Origin: Bacteroides neonati
Lineage (GTDB): Bacteria; Bacteroidota; Bacteroidia; Bacteroidales; Bacteroidaceae
Direction: 5' to 3'
DNA: 64,000 bases
Assembly: GCF_000499785.1 (NCBI RefSeq)
Contig: NZ_HG726020.1
Coordinates: forward strand, 583,504-647,503
Shown: one piece after another, positions 7,892 through 16,935 of the stretch
Numbering within the stretch: position 1 is the first letter of the stretch
Layout of the letters: each line of letters begins with the position of its first letter
Translations under genes and position numbers: made by a program
Notes under the pieces: generated by a model
What the model saw: only the letters and a program-made list of their open reading frames with translations
Database searches by the model: none
Told to the model about the DNA's origin: nothing

Positions 7892-8191
7892 TTAATATTC
7901 GTAATCGACGCAAGAGCGACTCTCTTTGACGTCGGCCAGCAACTTGGCGGCTACCACGTGGTCGGGGTGTGCGGCATAGAGCTTCACATCATCGAGCGAA
8001 TCGAACTCGCTATACAGGGCGATGTCCCATGTTTCGGCGGGGTTCATATTCAACCCCACTTCGATGGAGCGGATAACGGAGATGGTAGCAGGAAGAGCTT
8101 CGATAGCCTTCTTGAACTGATTCATCACAGCGAGCTTCTCTGCGCCGGAAATATCGTTTTTCAACTTAAATAATACAATGTGTTTTACCAT
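7892..8191 (-). CDS. Dabb (stress-responsive alpha/beta barrel) domain protein
   Basis: A 99-residue protein that is a single Dabb domain: MVKHIVLFKLK at the start, a central SIEVGLNMNPAETWDIALYSEFDSLDDVKLYAAHP segment and the typical HPDHV near residue 78. These small dimeric ferredoxin-fold proteins are widespread. Some plant and actinobacterial members are stress-induced or act on polyketides, but most bacterial members have no assigned reaction, and none can be assigned here. It lies directly upstream of the DsbD-type gene and may share its transcript. It diverges from udk, with a near-symmetric pair of promoter elements in the 139 bp between them. Confidence 0.88.
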   Translation of the reverse strand: MVKHIVLFKLKNDISGAEKLAVMNQFKKAIEALPATISVIRSIEVGLNMNPAETWDIALYSEFDSLDDVKLYAAHPDHVVAAKLLADVKESRSCVDYEY

Positions 8192-8194
8192 TAC

Positions 8195-8225
8195 GTTGCT
8201 ATTTTAATTAATTGTTTTATATTTG
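8195..8225 (+). promoter_or_regulatory. candidate promoter for udk
   Basis: GTTG (8195-8198) is followed after 19 bp by TATATTTG (8218-8225), matching the Bacteroides pattern except for one base in the -33 box. The -7 element runs straight into one arm of an inverted repeat (TTTGCCTGAA...). The predicted leader to udk at 8331 is about 100 nt. Confidence 0.5.
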
Positions 8226-8295
8226 CCTGAAAATAAATGCATCGCACCCGCGCGTATTGTGCGCATGGGGTTGCAGACACATTATTTCAGGCAAA
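8222..8295. repeat. 14-bp inverted repeat carrying face-to-face -7 elements
   Basis: TTTGCCTGAAAATAA starts at about 8222, and its complement TTATTTCAGGCAAA ends at about 8295. The arms match over 14 positions if one extra A is allowed. Each arm contains the TTTG end of a -7 element, one for udk and one for the Dabb gene. Confidence 0.65.
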
Positions 8296-8299
8296 AATA
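8292..8299 (-). promoter_or_regulatory. candidate -7 element for the Dabb gene
   Basis: The minus strand reads TATTTTTG, matching TAnnTTTG. No clear -33 box is seen. The leaders of this promoter and the udk promoter would overlap over roughly 50 bp. Confidence 0.4.
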
Positions 8300-8330
8300 G
8301 TCTTTTTGTTTTAAATATACATATAAACGG

Positions 8331-8942
8331 ATGTTAATAATAGGAATAGCAGGCGGAACAGGATCGGGAAAGACGACCGTTGTGCGAAAAATCATTGAAA
8401 GTCTCCCGGTAGGTGAAGTGGTATTATTACCACAGGATTCGTATTACAAAGACAGCAGCCATGTACCGGTAGAAGAGCGTCAGAACATCAATTTCGACCA
8501 TCCCGACGCCTTCGAGTGGAGCTTGCTATCGCGCCATGTGGCTGCCCTGAAAGAGGGAAAAAGTATTGAACAACCCACCTATTCGTACCTGACCTGTACA
8601 CGCCAGCCACAAACGATTCATATTGAACCGCAAGAGGTAATTATCATTGAAGGAATTCTGGCCTTGTGCGACAAAAAGCTGCGCAATATGATGGATTTGA
8701 AGATATTTGTAGATGCCGATCCCGACGAGCGACTCATACGCGTGATACAACGCGACGTGGTTGAACGCGGACGCACGGCCGAAGCGGTGATGGAACGATA
8801 CACACAGGTGCTCAAACCGATGCACCTGCAATTTATCGAGCCTTGCAAACGGTATGCCGACTTGATAGTGCCCGAGGGGGGAAGCAATCAGGTTGCCATC
8901 GATATATTGACCATGTTCATCAAGAAGCACTTGAAGTCATAG
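8331..8942 (+). CDS. udk: uridine kinase
   Basis: A 203-residue protein of the usual length for uridine/cytidine kinase, which phosphorylates uridine and cytidine to UMP and CMP in pyrimidine salvage. The Walker A loop GGTGSGKT is at residues 8-15. The family motifs QDSYYKD (about 36-42), NFDHPDAFEW (about 54-63) and the lid-region RDVVERGRTAEAV (about 142-154) are all present. A lytic transglycosylase gene follows after 28 bp in the same direction, so the two probably share a transcript. The start ATG at 8331 puts the P-loop close to the N-terminus, as in known enzymes. Confidence 0.96.
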   Translation: MLIIGIAGGTGSGKTTVVRKIIESLPVGEVVLLPQDSYYKDSSHVPVEERQNINFDHPDAFEWSLLSRHVAALKEGKSIEQPTYSYLTCTRQPQTIHIEPQEVIIIEGILALCDKKLRNMMDLKIFVDADPDERLIRVIQRDVVERGRTAEAVMERYTQVLKPMHLQFIEPCKRYADLIVPEGGSNQVAIDILTMFIKKHLKS

Positions 8943-8970
8943 CAACTGAAACTCCTTAAACAAGCAATAT

Positions 8971-10368
8971 ATGAACTATCGACTCCCTCTTTTATTGCTC
9001 CTAACACTTTTTCTGTGTGTGTTTGCTTGTCGCAACAATCATCATGCAGAAGAAGGAACCGATGAAGGGGGAGTGCGTGATCTGGCTCAGATAAAAGATA
9101 GCGGCGAGCTGGTGGTGCTTACACTGTACAGCTCGACCTCTTATTTTATTTATCGCGGACAGGAGATGGGTTTCCAGTACGAGTTGAGCGAGCAGTTCGC
9201 CAAAAGTCTGGGGGTAAAACTACGTATCGAGGTAGCCAACAACGTATCCGACCTGATCAGCAAACTGCTGGCGGGCGAGGGAGACATCATTGCCTACAAC
9301 CTACCCATCACGAAGGAGTGGAAAGACAGTCTCCTCTACTGTGGCGAAGAGGTGATTACCCACCAGGTGATTGTACAACGCAGCAATGGCAAAACAAAAC
9401 CATTGACCGACGTAACTCAACTTATCGGGAAAGAGGTGTATGTGAAACCCGGCAAATACTACAACCGGTTGGTGAACCTGAACAACGAACTCGGAGGAGG
9501 TATTCAGATACACTTGGTAGAGGGCGACAGTATTACACTCGAAGACCTGATGAGTCAGGTATCGCAGGGAAAGATACCGTACACCGTTGCCGATAATGAT
9601 TTGGCTCGGCTCAATAAGACGTATTATCCGAACCTGAACACAAACCTGTCGATCAGCTTTGACCAGCGTGCATCGTGGGCAGTGCGCAAAGACTGTCCGC
9701 AACTGGCCGAAGCAGCCGATAAATGGTATGCAGCCAATGTTATTTCGCCCGAATATACGGCAAGTATGAAGCGGTATTTCGAGATCAGCAAATCCATACC
9801 GCACTCTCCCATCCTATCGCTGAGAGAGGGAAGAATCTCTCATTACGATCATCTCTTTAAGAAATATGCCAAAGAGATAGGCTGGGATTGGCGCTTATTG
9901 GCGTCGCTGGCTTATACCGAATCGAACTTTGATACAACGGCTGTGTCGTGGGCAGGTGCACGGGGACTGATGCAACTGATGCCCCGCACCGCACGCGCGA
10001 TGGGCGTGCCTCCGGGGAAAGAACAAAATCCGGAAGAGAGCATCAAGGCAGCTGTAAAGTATATTGCAGCAACAGACCGGAGTTTACAGGCGGTGACCGA
10101 TAAGCAGGAGCGCATTCATTTCATTCTGGCCTCTTACAATGCCGGACTGGGACACATCAACGACGCCATGGCACTGGCGGAGAAGTACGGAAAAAACAAA
10201 ACGGTATGGAAAAACAATGTAGAGAACTACATTCTGCTCAAAAGCAATGAGGAGTACTTTACCGATCCGGTTTGTCGAAACGGGTATTTCCGCGGAATAG
10301 AAACCTACAACTTTGTGCGAGACATCACCGAAAGATACCAAAGCTATAAGAAGAAGATCAAGAAATAA
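8971..10368 (+). CDS. MltF-like membrane-bound lytic murein transglycosylase
   Basis: A 465-residue lipoprotein (lipobox with Cys20, VFAC). Residues about 40-270 form a substrate-binding-protein-like domain of the type found in amino acid transporters (GELVVLTLYSSTSYFIYRGQEMGFQYEL). Residues about 290-430 form a soluble-lytic-transglycosylase domain with the catalytic Glu at about 317 (LAYTESNFD) and the following GARGLMQLMP and ASYNAG motifs. This two-domain order is that of MltF, which cleaves peptidoglycan glycan strands to 1,6-anhydro ends and is controlled by peptides bound to the first domain. It follows udk after 28 bp. The terminal KKKIKK tail is short and basic. Confidence 0.92.
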   Translation: MNYRLPLLLLLTLFLCVFACRNNHHAEEGTDEGGVRDLAQIKDSGELVVLTLYSSTSYFIYRGQEMGFQYELSEQFAKSLGVKLRIEVANNVSDLISKLLAGEGDIIAYNLPITKEWKDSLLYCGEEVITHQVIVQRSNGKTKPLTDVTQLIGKEVYVKPGKYYNRLVNLNNELGGGIQIHLVEGDSITLEDLMSQVSQGKIPYTVADNDLARLNKTYYPNLNTNLSISFDQRASWAVRKDCPQLAEAADKWYAANVISPEYTASMKRYFEISKSIPHSPILSLREGRISHYDHLFKKYAKEIGWDWRLLASLAYTESNFDTTAVSWAGARGLMQLMPRTARAMGVPPGKEQNPEESIKAAVKYIAATDRSLQAVTDKQERIHFILASYNAGLGHINDAMALAEKYGKNKTVWKNNVENYILLKSNEEYFTDPVCRNGYFRGIETYNFVRDITERYQSYKKKIKK

Positions 10369-10426
10369 CACGCAGTCTTGTCTTCTTCTACCTATAATTG
10401 ACGGGAGAGGATGCGATTGTAGGAAG

Positions 10427-11263
10427 TTATACGATTGTCTGCGGCTTTTTCTGCTTGCGAAAACACTGCGACAACAAAGCGGCAAAGGGTGTATCGTAAA
10501 CCTTCGCCTTTTTCGGGCAGCTCTTCACACATGCACAACACTTGATACACCTTTGGGCATCAATGTGCAATTCATCTCCCAGGGCAACGGCACCGACCGG
10601 ACAACACTTAACACACAAGCCACAATGTGTGCAAAGATTCTCATCTTCGACCCAAGGCGTGCGTGGAAGAGGAACAGCCCGTTTTCGCAAGGCAATAACC
10701 TTACCCAAAAAGCGAAGTAACTGAATAAATGGCTGTGCGGGGCGGGGTATGCGGCTTACATCAATCGAATAGAGTGTATCGGGATTCCCGGCAGCGGCTA
10801 TCTTCTGTGCAATCTGTTCGCCAAAACGAAAGGCCGCCTGCAAATCATCTTCGTCGGGTCTTCCGGAGGCAATGGGGTAATTGGAGTTACTGTACGAATG
10901 TTCGCCGATAAAGGTAGCAGCGGCAATGACCTTAAAGCCCTGTTCCATCATCAACCAATCGAGTTCGATCAACGCCTTTTCGTACGCGCGATTACCATAC
11001 ACAACGACCAATGCAGCCGGCGTATTTGTACCCCGAAGATTGCGCAAGCGTTCCATAGCCGATGGGGCCACATGGCCGCCGTACACAGGTACTGCGATCA
11101 CCGCCAGAGTAGAAGCCGGAAGTATGGTTTCGGGAATAGCACCCACGGTAAGGTCTGTTGTTGCTACTTTATTCGTACCTACTCCGCGAACAATTGCCTC
11201 GGCTACTTGTTTAGAGGTGTGGGTAGGCGAAAAATAAATGTTTTGTGTGTTACTGATTATCAT
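10427..11263 (-). CDS. EFR1-type flavodoxin/ferredoxin protein
   Basis: A 278-residue protein. The first 170 residues look like a flavodoxin fold, with an FMN-phosphate loop near the N-terminus (FSPTHTSKQVAEAI, residues about 12-25) and a VPVYGGHVAP loop at about 58-67. The last 80 residues carry two 4Fe-4S clusters of ferredoxin type, CTHCGLCVKCCP at about 210 and CIKCCACVKSCP at about 238. The combination matches the EFR1 family, presumed electron carriers or reductases in anaerobes; the physiological partner is unknown. The gene ends convergent with the udk-transglycosylase pair and diverges from rho. Confidence 0.88.
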   Translation of the reverse strand: MIISNTQNIYFSPTHTSKQVAEAIVRGVGTNKVATTDLTVGAIPETILPASTLAVIAVPVYGGHVAPSAMERLRNLRGTNTPAALVVVYGNRAYEKALIELDWLMMEQGFKVIAAATFIGEHSYSNSNYPIASGRPDEDDLQAAFRFGEQIAQKIAAAGNPDTLYSIDVSRIPRPAQPFIQLLRFLGKVIALRKRAVPLPRTPWVEDENLCTHCGLCVKCCPVGAVALGDELHIDAQRCIKCCACVKSCPKKAKVYDTPFAALLSQCFRKQKKPQTIV

Positions 11264-11282
11264 AATGCATACGTTTACAACA

Positions 11283-11290
11283 CAAAGATA
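11283..11290 (-). promoter_or_regulatory. candidate -7 element for the EFR1-type gene
   Basis: The minus strand reads TATCTTTG, matching TAnnTTTG, about 20 bp before the start codon region. No clear -33 box. Confidence 0.4.
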
Positions 11291-11343
11291 GGGTTTTACA
11301 TGGAAAAAAGTGATAAATTGATTATTAAACCAAATTTATTTAT

Positions 11344-11351
11344 TATCTTTG
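11344..11351 (+). promoter_or_regulatory. candidate -7 element for rho
   Basis: TATCTTTG at 11344-11351 matches TAnnTTTG. From the expected start near 11358 the rho transcript would carry a leader of about 185 nt before the ATG at 11544. The leader is long enough for feedback control by Rho itself, but I see no strong hairpin or clear regulatory motif in it. Confidence 0.45.
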
Positions 11352-11543
11352 CGGCGTTGAAGTATGCTGTATCCCTCACCGGAGGAAGTTAGGCAATGAT
11401 TTCGATTCAACCATATTATCCCTATATTATATTTAGATAAGAAACAAAAACCGTATGTCTGCATAGCCTATGACCGATTGTGTCGTGCTATGCTCTCCAT
11501 GCATCAACTAAACGAGAAAATATTAATAACTCACATATACTAT

Positions 11544-13781
11544 ATGTATAACATTATCCAATTAAACGACAAAAATTTGTCGGAACTTCAATCTATTGCC
11601 CAAGAACTGGGTATCAAAAAAACCGACTCATTAAAAAAAGAAGAACTTGTTTATAAAATCCTTGATGAACAAGCTATCGTTGGTGCAACTAAAAAAGTAG
11701 CTGCCGATAAGCTGAAAGAAGAACGCAAATCATCGGATGACAGCAAGAAAAAACGCTCACGCGTAACGGTGAAGAAGGAAAATAAAGTATTCTCGGCCAC
11801 CAAAAGCGGCGAGATAACCAAGACAGAAGCCAGTGCACCGGGAGCTTCCACAGCTACCAACACGCCTGCCTCGAACGCTCCGACCGCCAACACTCAGGTA
11901 GCCAAAGTGCAACAAGCACCGCAACAACCGAAACAGTCTGTCGAGCAACCTGCCAAATCATCTAATGCAGCCCCCGAGAAAGCAGAAGTAAAAGCAAGTG
12001 CACCGACTGCTGCCCCCGTAGCTTCGAAAAAGAAAAAAGTAGGACGCCCACGCAAAGAGATGCCCGAGGAACTTGCTTTTGCAGATAATGCACCGGCCAA
12101 TACAAAGGCACAGGAAACAGAAACAATTGCTGCAACGGCACCCGCGAAACCAGTCATTGTTGCGAAACCCGCCATTGACAACAAACCTGCAACCGAAAGC
12201 AAACCTGCCATCGACAACAAACCTGCCATCGAAAGCAAACCGAGTGCAGAAAACAAACCTGCAACCGAAGCAAGACCTATTGCCAAACCTATCATCAAGC
12301 AGAAACATCCTGCGGTTATCGATGAGGTAAGCACCATCCTCACAGAATCGGATGACGACTTTATTCCAATCGAAGATCTTCCATCTGAAAAAATCGAGCT
12401 ACCTACCGAACTGTTTGGCAAGTTCGAATCGACCAAAGCAGAAGCTGTAGCCCCTACCGCTGCTAACGCTCCTTCGGAGCCACACGCGCATCCGCAACAG
12501 CGAGTAATTCGCCCGCGAGAGAACAATAACAATAATCCTCGCCAAGGAAACAACCCACGCCCCATGATGCAGCAACGTCCTGCACAGAATCAACAAGCTA
12601 ACGCCGAAGGTGCTCCTGCCAACGAACGCAGAGTGATTGAGCGCGAAAAGCCTTACGAATTTGATGACATCTTGGTTGGAACAGGCGTGCTGGAGATTAT
12701 GCAGGATGGTTACGGCTTCCTTCGCTCTTCGGATTATAACTACCTTTCTTCACCCGATGATATTTATGTATCACAATCGCAGATCAAACTATTCGGTTTG
12801 AAAACAGGCGATGTAGTTGAAGGAGTTATTCGTCCTCCCAAAGAAGGTGAAAAGTACTTCCCATTGGTGAAAGTGTCCAAAATCAACGGACGCGATCCGT
12901 CTATCGTACGCGACCGTGTACCGTTTGAACACCTCACTCCGCTCTTCCCCGACGAGAAGTTCAACCTCTGCAAGGGTGGCTACTCCGATTCTATGTCGGC
13001 TCGTGTAGTCGATCTGTTCTCGCCGATCGGTAAAGGCCAGCGCGCATTGATTGTAGCTCAACCCAAGACCGGTAAAACCTTGTTGATGAAAGATATTGCC
13101 AACGCCATCGCTGCCAATCACCCCGAGGTATATATGATAATGCTGCTCATCGACGAGCGCCCCGAGGAGGTAACAGACATGGCACGGAGCGTCAATGCCG
13201 AAGTAATTGCTTCGACCTTCGACGAGCCTGCCGAACGCCACGTAAAGATAGCAGGTATCGTGCTGGAAAAAGCCAAACGCCTGGTCGAATGTGGACACGA
13301 TGTGGTGATCTTCCTCGACTCTATTACCCGTTTGGCGCGTGCCTACAATACGGTTTCGCCTGCATCGGGCAAAGTTCTTTCGGGTGGTGTCGATGCCAAT
13401 GCACTGCACAAGCCCAAACGTTTCTTTGGTGCGGCACGTAATATTGAGAACGGTGGTTCGCTAACCATCATTGCTACTGCACTGACCGACACCGGTTCGA
13501 AGATGGACGAAGTAATCTTCGAAGAGTTCAAGGGTACCGGCAATATGGAGTTGCAACTCGACCGCAACTTATCCAACAAACGTATCTTCCCGGCTGTCAA
13601 CATTGTGGCTTCAAGTACGCGTCGTGACGATCTGTTGCTCGACAAGCAGACGCTCGACCGCATGTGGATTCTTCGCAAATACCTATCGGATATGAACCCG
13701 ATAGAAGCGATGGACTTCGTAAAAGACCGCTTGGAGAAAACACGCGACAACGACGAGTTCTTAATGAGCATGAATAGCTAA
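11544..13781 (+). CDS. rho: transcription termination factor Rho with long disordered insertion
   Basis: 745 residues from the ATG at 11544 ([16 protein letters not shown]); earlier in-frame ATGs would add an unlikely tail. The Rho N-terminal helical domain covers about 1-45. Residues about 50-360 are a low-complexity insertion rich in Ala, Pro, Lys, Asn and Glu, with repeated NKPA-type units near 205-250 and an Asn/Arg/Gln-rich stretch near 320-350. The RNA-binding cold-shock fold starts at about 370 ([24 protein letters not shown]). The ATPase core has the Walker A loop PKTGKT at about 506, DERPEEV and the C-terminal RRDDLLLDK. Rho is about 420 residues in enteric bacteria, so nearly all the extra length is the insertion. 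A disordered Rho region in B. thetaiotaomicron is reported to drive phase separation. Confidence 0.96.
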   Translation: MYNIIQLNDKNLSELQSIAQELGIKKTDSLKKEELVYKILDEQAIVGATKKVAADKLKEERKSSDDSKKKRSRVTVKKENKVFSATKSGEITKTEASAPGASTATNTPASNAPTANTQVAKVQQAPQQPKQSVEQPAKSSNAAPEKAEVKASAPTAAPVASKKKKVGRPRKEMPEELAFADNAPANTKAQETETIAATAPAKPVIVAKPAIDNKPATESKPAIDNKPAIESKPSAENKPATEARPIAKPIIKQKHPAVIDEVSTILTESDDDFIPIEDLPSEKIELPTELFGKFESTKAEAVAPTAANAPSEPHAHPQQRVIRPRENNNNNPRQGNNPRPMMQQRPAQNQQANAEGAPANERRVIEREKPYEFDDILVGTGVLEIMQDGYGFLRSSDYNYLSSPDDIYVSQSQIKLFGLKTGDVVEGVIRPPKEGEKYFPLVKVSKINGRDPSIVRDRVPFEHLTPLFPDEKFNLCKGGYSDSMSARVVDLFSPIGKGQRALIVAQPKTGKTLLMKDIANAIAANHPEVYMIMLLIDERPEEVTDMARSVNAEVIASTFDEPAERHVKIAGIVLEKAKRLVECGHDVVIFLDSITRLARAYNTVSPASGKVLSGGVDANALHKPKRFFGAARNIENGGSLTIIATALTDTGSKMDEVIFEEFKGTGNMELQLDRNLSNKRIFPAVNIVASSTRRDDLLLDKQTLDRMWILRKYLSDMNPIEAMDFVKDRLEKTRDNDEFLMSMNS

Positions 13782-13829
13782 GAAGCTACTTCGACAGCGA
13801 AGTACAGCCGATACAACATGATAAAAAGG

Positions 13830-13880
13830 GCATGGAGGAGTATCTTTACCAAAGACTCCTCCATGCTCTTTTCTTGTTTT
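13830..13880 (+). terminator. terminator after rho
   Basis: A 12-bp perfect stem (GCATGGAGGAGT at 13830-13841, complement at 13855-13866) is followed by TCTTTTCTTGTTTT. Confidence 0.85.
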
Positions 13881-13969
13881 ATCGAAATAAAAAACTTGCA
13901 CTATTGTACAATTTATACCACTCTCGTTCAAAAGCCCGGTATACCGCTTTTTTACTATCTTCTTTTGTT

Positions 13970-13977
13970 TACTTTTG
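13970..13977 (+). promoter_or_regulatory. candidate -7 element for the sulfatase gene
   Basis: TACTTTTG matches TAnnTTTG and lies 36 bp before the start codon. The -33 position is a T-rich stretch without a clear TTTG. Confidence 0.5.
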
Positions 13978-14013
13978 CAAGTAGTATAATCATCACTTTA
14001 ATGCTAAACCAGA

Positions 14014-15483
14014 ATGAAACCAATCTATCCATTAATGGGAGCAGCTGCCTTTTGTAGCCTCTCCGTACAAGCACAGGAGAAACCCAATTTTCTCATTATC
14101 CAGTGCGACCACCTCACCCAGCGAGTAGTAGGAGCCTATGGCGAAACGCAAGGCTGCACACCGGCCATTGACCGGGTAGCCGAACAAGGAGTGATGTTTG
14201 CCAATGCGTATGTAGGATGCCCGTTGAGCCAGCCATCGAGAGCAGCCCTTTGGAGCGGACTGATGCCTCACCAAACCAATATACGCTCCAATTCGGATGT
14301 AGCTATCAATCCGATGCTGCCCGAAAGCGTGCCCACACTGGGTAGCCTCTTTAGTGCCGATGGCTACGATGCCGTTCACTTTGGCAAGACACACGATATG
14401 GGTGCACTCAGAGGATTCAAACACAAAGAACCGGTGCCACAGCCTTTCAGCGATCCGGAGTTTCCGGTCAACAATGACAGCTTTCTGGATGTAGGCACTT
14501 GCCAAGATGCCGTTTCGTACCTGAGCAACCCACCACAGGAACCGTTTATCTGCATTGCCGACTTTCAAAACCCACACAATATTTGTGGCTACGTAGGTAG
14601 CTGTCAGGGAGTACATACCGACGCCCCCATCAGCACCCCCCTGCCCGCACTGCCCGATAATTTTGAAGTGACCGATTGGAATCAAATACCCCAACCGGTA
14701 CAATACATCTGTTGCAGCCATCGACGCATGACACAAGCCGCACCTTGGAGCGACGAGAATTATCGCCACTACATCGCCGCTTTTCAACACTATACGAAGA
14801 TGGTATCGAAACAGGTAGAGCGCGTGTTGCAAGCCTTATATTCGACCCCAGCAGGCAGAAATACCATTGTTATCATCATGGCCGATCATGGTGACGGAAT
14901 GGCATCGCACCGCATGGTAACGAAGCAGATCAGCTTTTACGAAGAGATTACCAACGTGCCCTTTATCATTGCCGGACCGGGTATTAAACAACAAAAGAAA
15001 CCCGTTGAGAAGTTATTAACCCAACCCACCACCGACCTGCTGCCTACGCTTTGCGAACTGGCCGGCATCACCGTACCATCGGATAAACCGGGCATCAGCT
15101 TGGTACCGACACTCAAAGGCAAGAAGCAATCTGCCACCCACCCTTATGTAGTGTCTGAGTGGCATAGCGAGTACGAAACCATCGTCAGCCCGGGACGCAT
15201 GATACGCAGCGACCGGTATAAATACACGCATTATCTCGAAGGCAACGGCGAAGAGCTGTACGACCTGAAAACCGATAAGGGCGAGCAACGAAACCTGGCC
15301 AAAGATCCGAAATACAGCCGCGTACTGGCCGAACACCGTGCCATGCTCGATGACTATATAGTCCGAACCGGCGACGATTACCGCACACTGAAAGTAGCTG
15401 CCGACAAACAATGGCGCAGCCACACACCGGGATACCCGAGCCATAAAGGACCCGGAGCACGAGATATAAACAATCGTAAATAA
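14014..15483 (+). CDS. secreted sulfatase, Ser-type
   Basis: A 489-residue protein with a signal peptide ending near residue 20 (SVQAQ). It has the sulfatase signature SQPSRAALWSG at 72-82, where Ser72 would be converted to formylglycine. In anaerobes the radical SAM enzyme anSME carries this out; no such gene is in the window. The start of the fold reads PNFLIIQCDHL, with one Asp where many sulfatases have two for calcium. A later IMADHGDGMASH segment (about 289-300) carries further metal ligands. The C-terminal part (SDRYKYTHYLEGNGEELYDLKTDKGEQRNLAKDP) is the usual sulfatase tail. It is alone, not in a PUL, with a terminator before it and the MATE gene after it. The substrate cannot be named; host glycans such as mucin or glycosaminoglycans are common targets. 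Confidence 0.9.
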   Translation: MKPIYPLMGAAAFCSLSVQAQEKPNFLIIQCDHLTQRVVGAYGETQGCTPAIDRVAEQGVMFANAYVGCPLSQPSRAALWSGLMPHQTNIRSNSDVAINPMLPESVPTLGSLFSADGYDAVHFGKTHDMGALRGFKHKEPVPQPFSDPEFPVNNDSFLDVGTCQDAVSYLSNPPQEPFICIADFQNPHNICGYVGSCQGVHTDAPISTPLPALPDNFEVTDWNQIPQPVQYICCSHRRMTQAAPWSDENYRHYIAAFQHYTKMVSKQVERVLQALYSTPAGRNTIVIIMADHGDGMASHRMVTKQISFYEEITNVPFIIAGPGIKQQKKPVEKLLTQPTTDLLPTLCELAGITVPSDKPGISLVPTLKGKKQSATHPYVVSEWHSEYETIVSPGRMIRSDRYKYTHYLEGNGEELYDLKTDKGEQRNLAKDPKYSRVLAEHRAMLDDYIVRTGDDYRTLKVAADKQWRSHTPGYPSHKGPGARDINNRK

Positions 15484-15509
15484 AACAGTAAAAAAAGAGG
15501 AAAAAGTAC

Positions 15510-15517
15510 TATCTTTG
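15510..15517 (+). promoter_or_regulatory. candidate -7 element for the MATE transporter gene
   Basis: TATCTTTG matches TAnnTTTG, 25 bp before the start codon. The -33 region is A-rich and has no TTTG. Confidence 0.45.
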
Positions 15518-15542
15518 TCGGTCGAAACCTAACCATTTATTT

Positions 15543-16865
15543 ATGTATACCAACAAACAGATTTGGAGTGTCAGTTACCCGATACTCTTAAGTTTACTGG
15601 CACAAAATGTTATTAACGTCACCGATACGGCTTTTCTGGGTCGCTACAGCGAGGTAGCACTCGGAGCATCGGCTATGGGAGGGCTTTTCTATATCTGTAT
15701 CTTCACGATTGCGTTCGGATTCAGTACAGGTTCGCAGATTGTCATTGCCCGCCGTAATGGTGAGGGACGCTATACCAATGTGGGGCCTGTAATGATTCAA
15801 GGTGTCTTGTTTCTACTCGTCATGGCGTTTCTGTTGTTCGGTTTCACCAGAGCTTTCGGAGGAGACATGATGCGCATGCTGGTCTCCTCTCCTACTATTT
15901 TCGACGCCACGATGGAGTTTCTCGATTGGCGCATCTACGGTTTCTTCTTTTCCTTTGTCAATGTGATGTTTCGTGCACTGTACATCGGCATCACCCGTAC
16001 CAAAGTACTTACGATCAATGCCATTGTAATGGCACTGACCAATGTAGTACTCGATTATGCACTCATCTTCGGCCACTTCGGATTGCCCGAGATGGGTATC
16101 AAAGGAGCCGCTATTGCCTCGGTGATAGCTGAAGCGAGCTCCATCCTGTTCTTCCTGATTTACACCTATATCACGGTCGACCTGAAGAAGTACGGAATGG
16201 ATCGCCTGCGCTCGTTCGATTTCGGGTTGCTGAAGCGGATTTTAAGCATTTCGTGCTTCACTATGTTGCAATATTTCCTGGCTATGGCTACTTGGTTCAT
16301 CTTTTTCGTAGCCGTAGAACGGCTGGGGCAACGCGAACTTGCCATTGCCAATATTGTGCGAAGCATCTACATCATGATGCTCATCCCGGTCAATGCCCTA
16401 TCGACCACCACCAACAGTCTGGTAAGCAATGCTATTGGTGCGGGAGGCATCAGTCATGTCATGTCACTGATTCGAAAAATCGCCTCTTTCTCGTTCGTAA
16501 TCATGGTGATACTGGTAGGCATCACTGTCTTTTTCCCACAAGCGATTCTCTCTATTTACACCAACGAAGCTGCACTGATTGCCGAGTCTGTACCCTCGGT
16601 TTACGTTATCTCTCTGGCTATGCTTATTGCTTCGGTTGCTAATGTGGTATTCAACGGAGTATCGGGCACGGGCAATACACAGGCTGCACTCATCCTCGAA
16701 ATGGTGACGCTGGCTTTTTATACTGCGTATATCTTTTTCGTTGGTATTTGGTTGCAAGCATCGGTCGAAATCTGTTTCACCATTGAGATACTGTACTATA
16801 CGTTGCTACTTACCACCAGCTATATTTACTTCAAAAAAGCAAAATGGCAGAATAAAAAGATATAA
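15543..16865 (+). CDS. MATE-family multidrug/toxin efflux transporter
   Basis: A 440-residue inner-membrane protein with about 12 membrane segments. The start MYTNKQIWSVSYPILLSLLAQNVINVTDTAFLGRYSEVALGASAM has the MatE-domain pattern, with the conserved VTDTAFLGR and a second internal repeat beginning near residue 235 (ISCFTMLQYFLAMATWFIFFVAVERLG). MATE pumps export cationic drugs or metabolites in exchange for Na+ or H+. The substrate and coupling ion cannot be told from the sequence. It has its own likely promoter and is followed 70 bp later by ffh with another, so it is probably a single-gene unit. Confidence 0.93.
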   Translation: MYTNKQIWSVSYPILLSLLAQNVINVTDTAFLGRYSEVALGASAMGGLFYICIFTIAFGFSTGSQIVIARRNGEGRYTNVGPVMIQGVLFLLVMAFLLFGFTRAFGGDMMRMLVSSPTIFDATMEFLDWRIYGFFFSFVNVMFRALYIGITRTKVLTINAIVMALTNVVLDYALIFGHFGLPEMGIKGAAIASVIAEASSILFFLIYTYITVDLKKYGMDRLRSFDFGLLKRILSISCFTMLQYFLAMATWFIFFVAVERLGQRELAIANIVRSIYIMMLIPVNALSTTTNSLVSNAIGAGGISHVMSLIRKIASFSFVIMVILVGITVFFPQAILSIYTNEAALIAESVPSVYVISLAMLIASVANVVFNGVSGTGNTQAALILEMVTLAFYTAYIFFVGIWLQASVEICFTIEILYYTLLLTTSYIYFKKAKWQNKKI

Positions 16866-16881
16866 ATACAACAGAATTTCG

Positions 16882-16889
16882 TACATTTG
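16882..16889 (+). promoter_or_regulatory. candidate -7 element for ffh
   Basis: TACATTTG matches TAnnTTTG, 46 bp before the ffh start codon. No good -33 box is visible inside the end of the upstream gene. Confidence 0.5.
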
Positions 16890-16935
16890 CGCTCCAAATG
16901 ATAATCTGTAATTCATAATCGTAATTAAATAAGAT

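Noticed and set aside
11478..11543. Longer N-terminus for Rho
   Set aside because: The extra 22 residues are unlike any Rho start, and [16 protein letters not shown] is the typical beginning.
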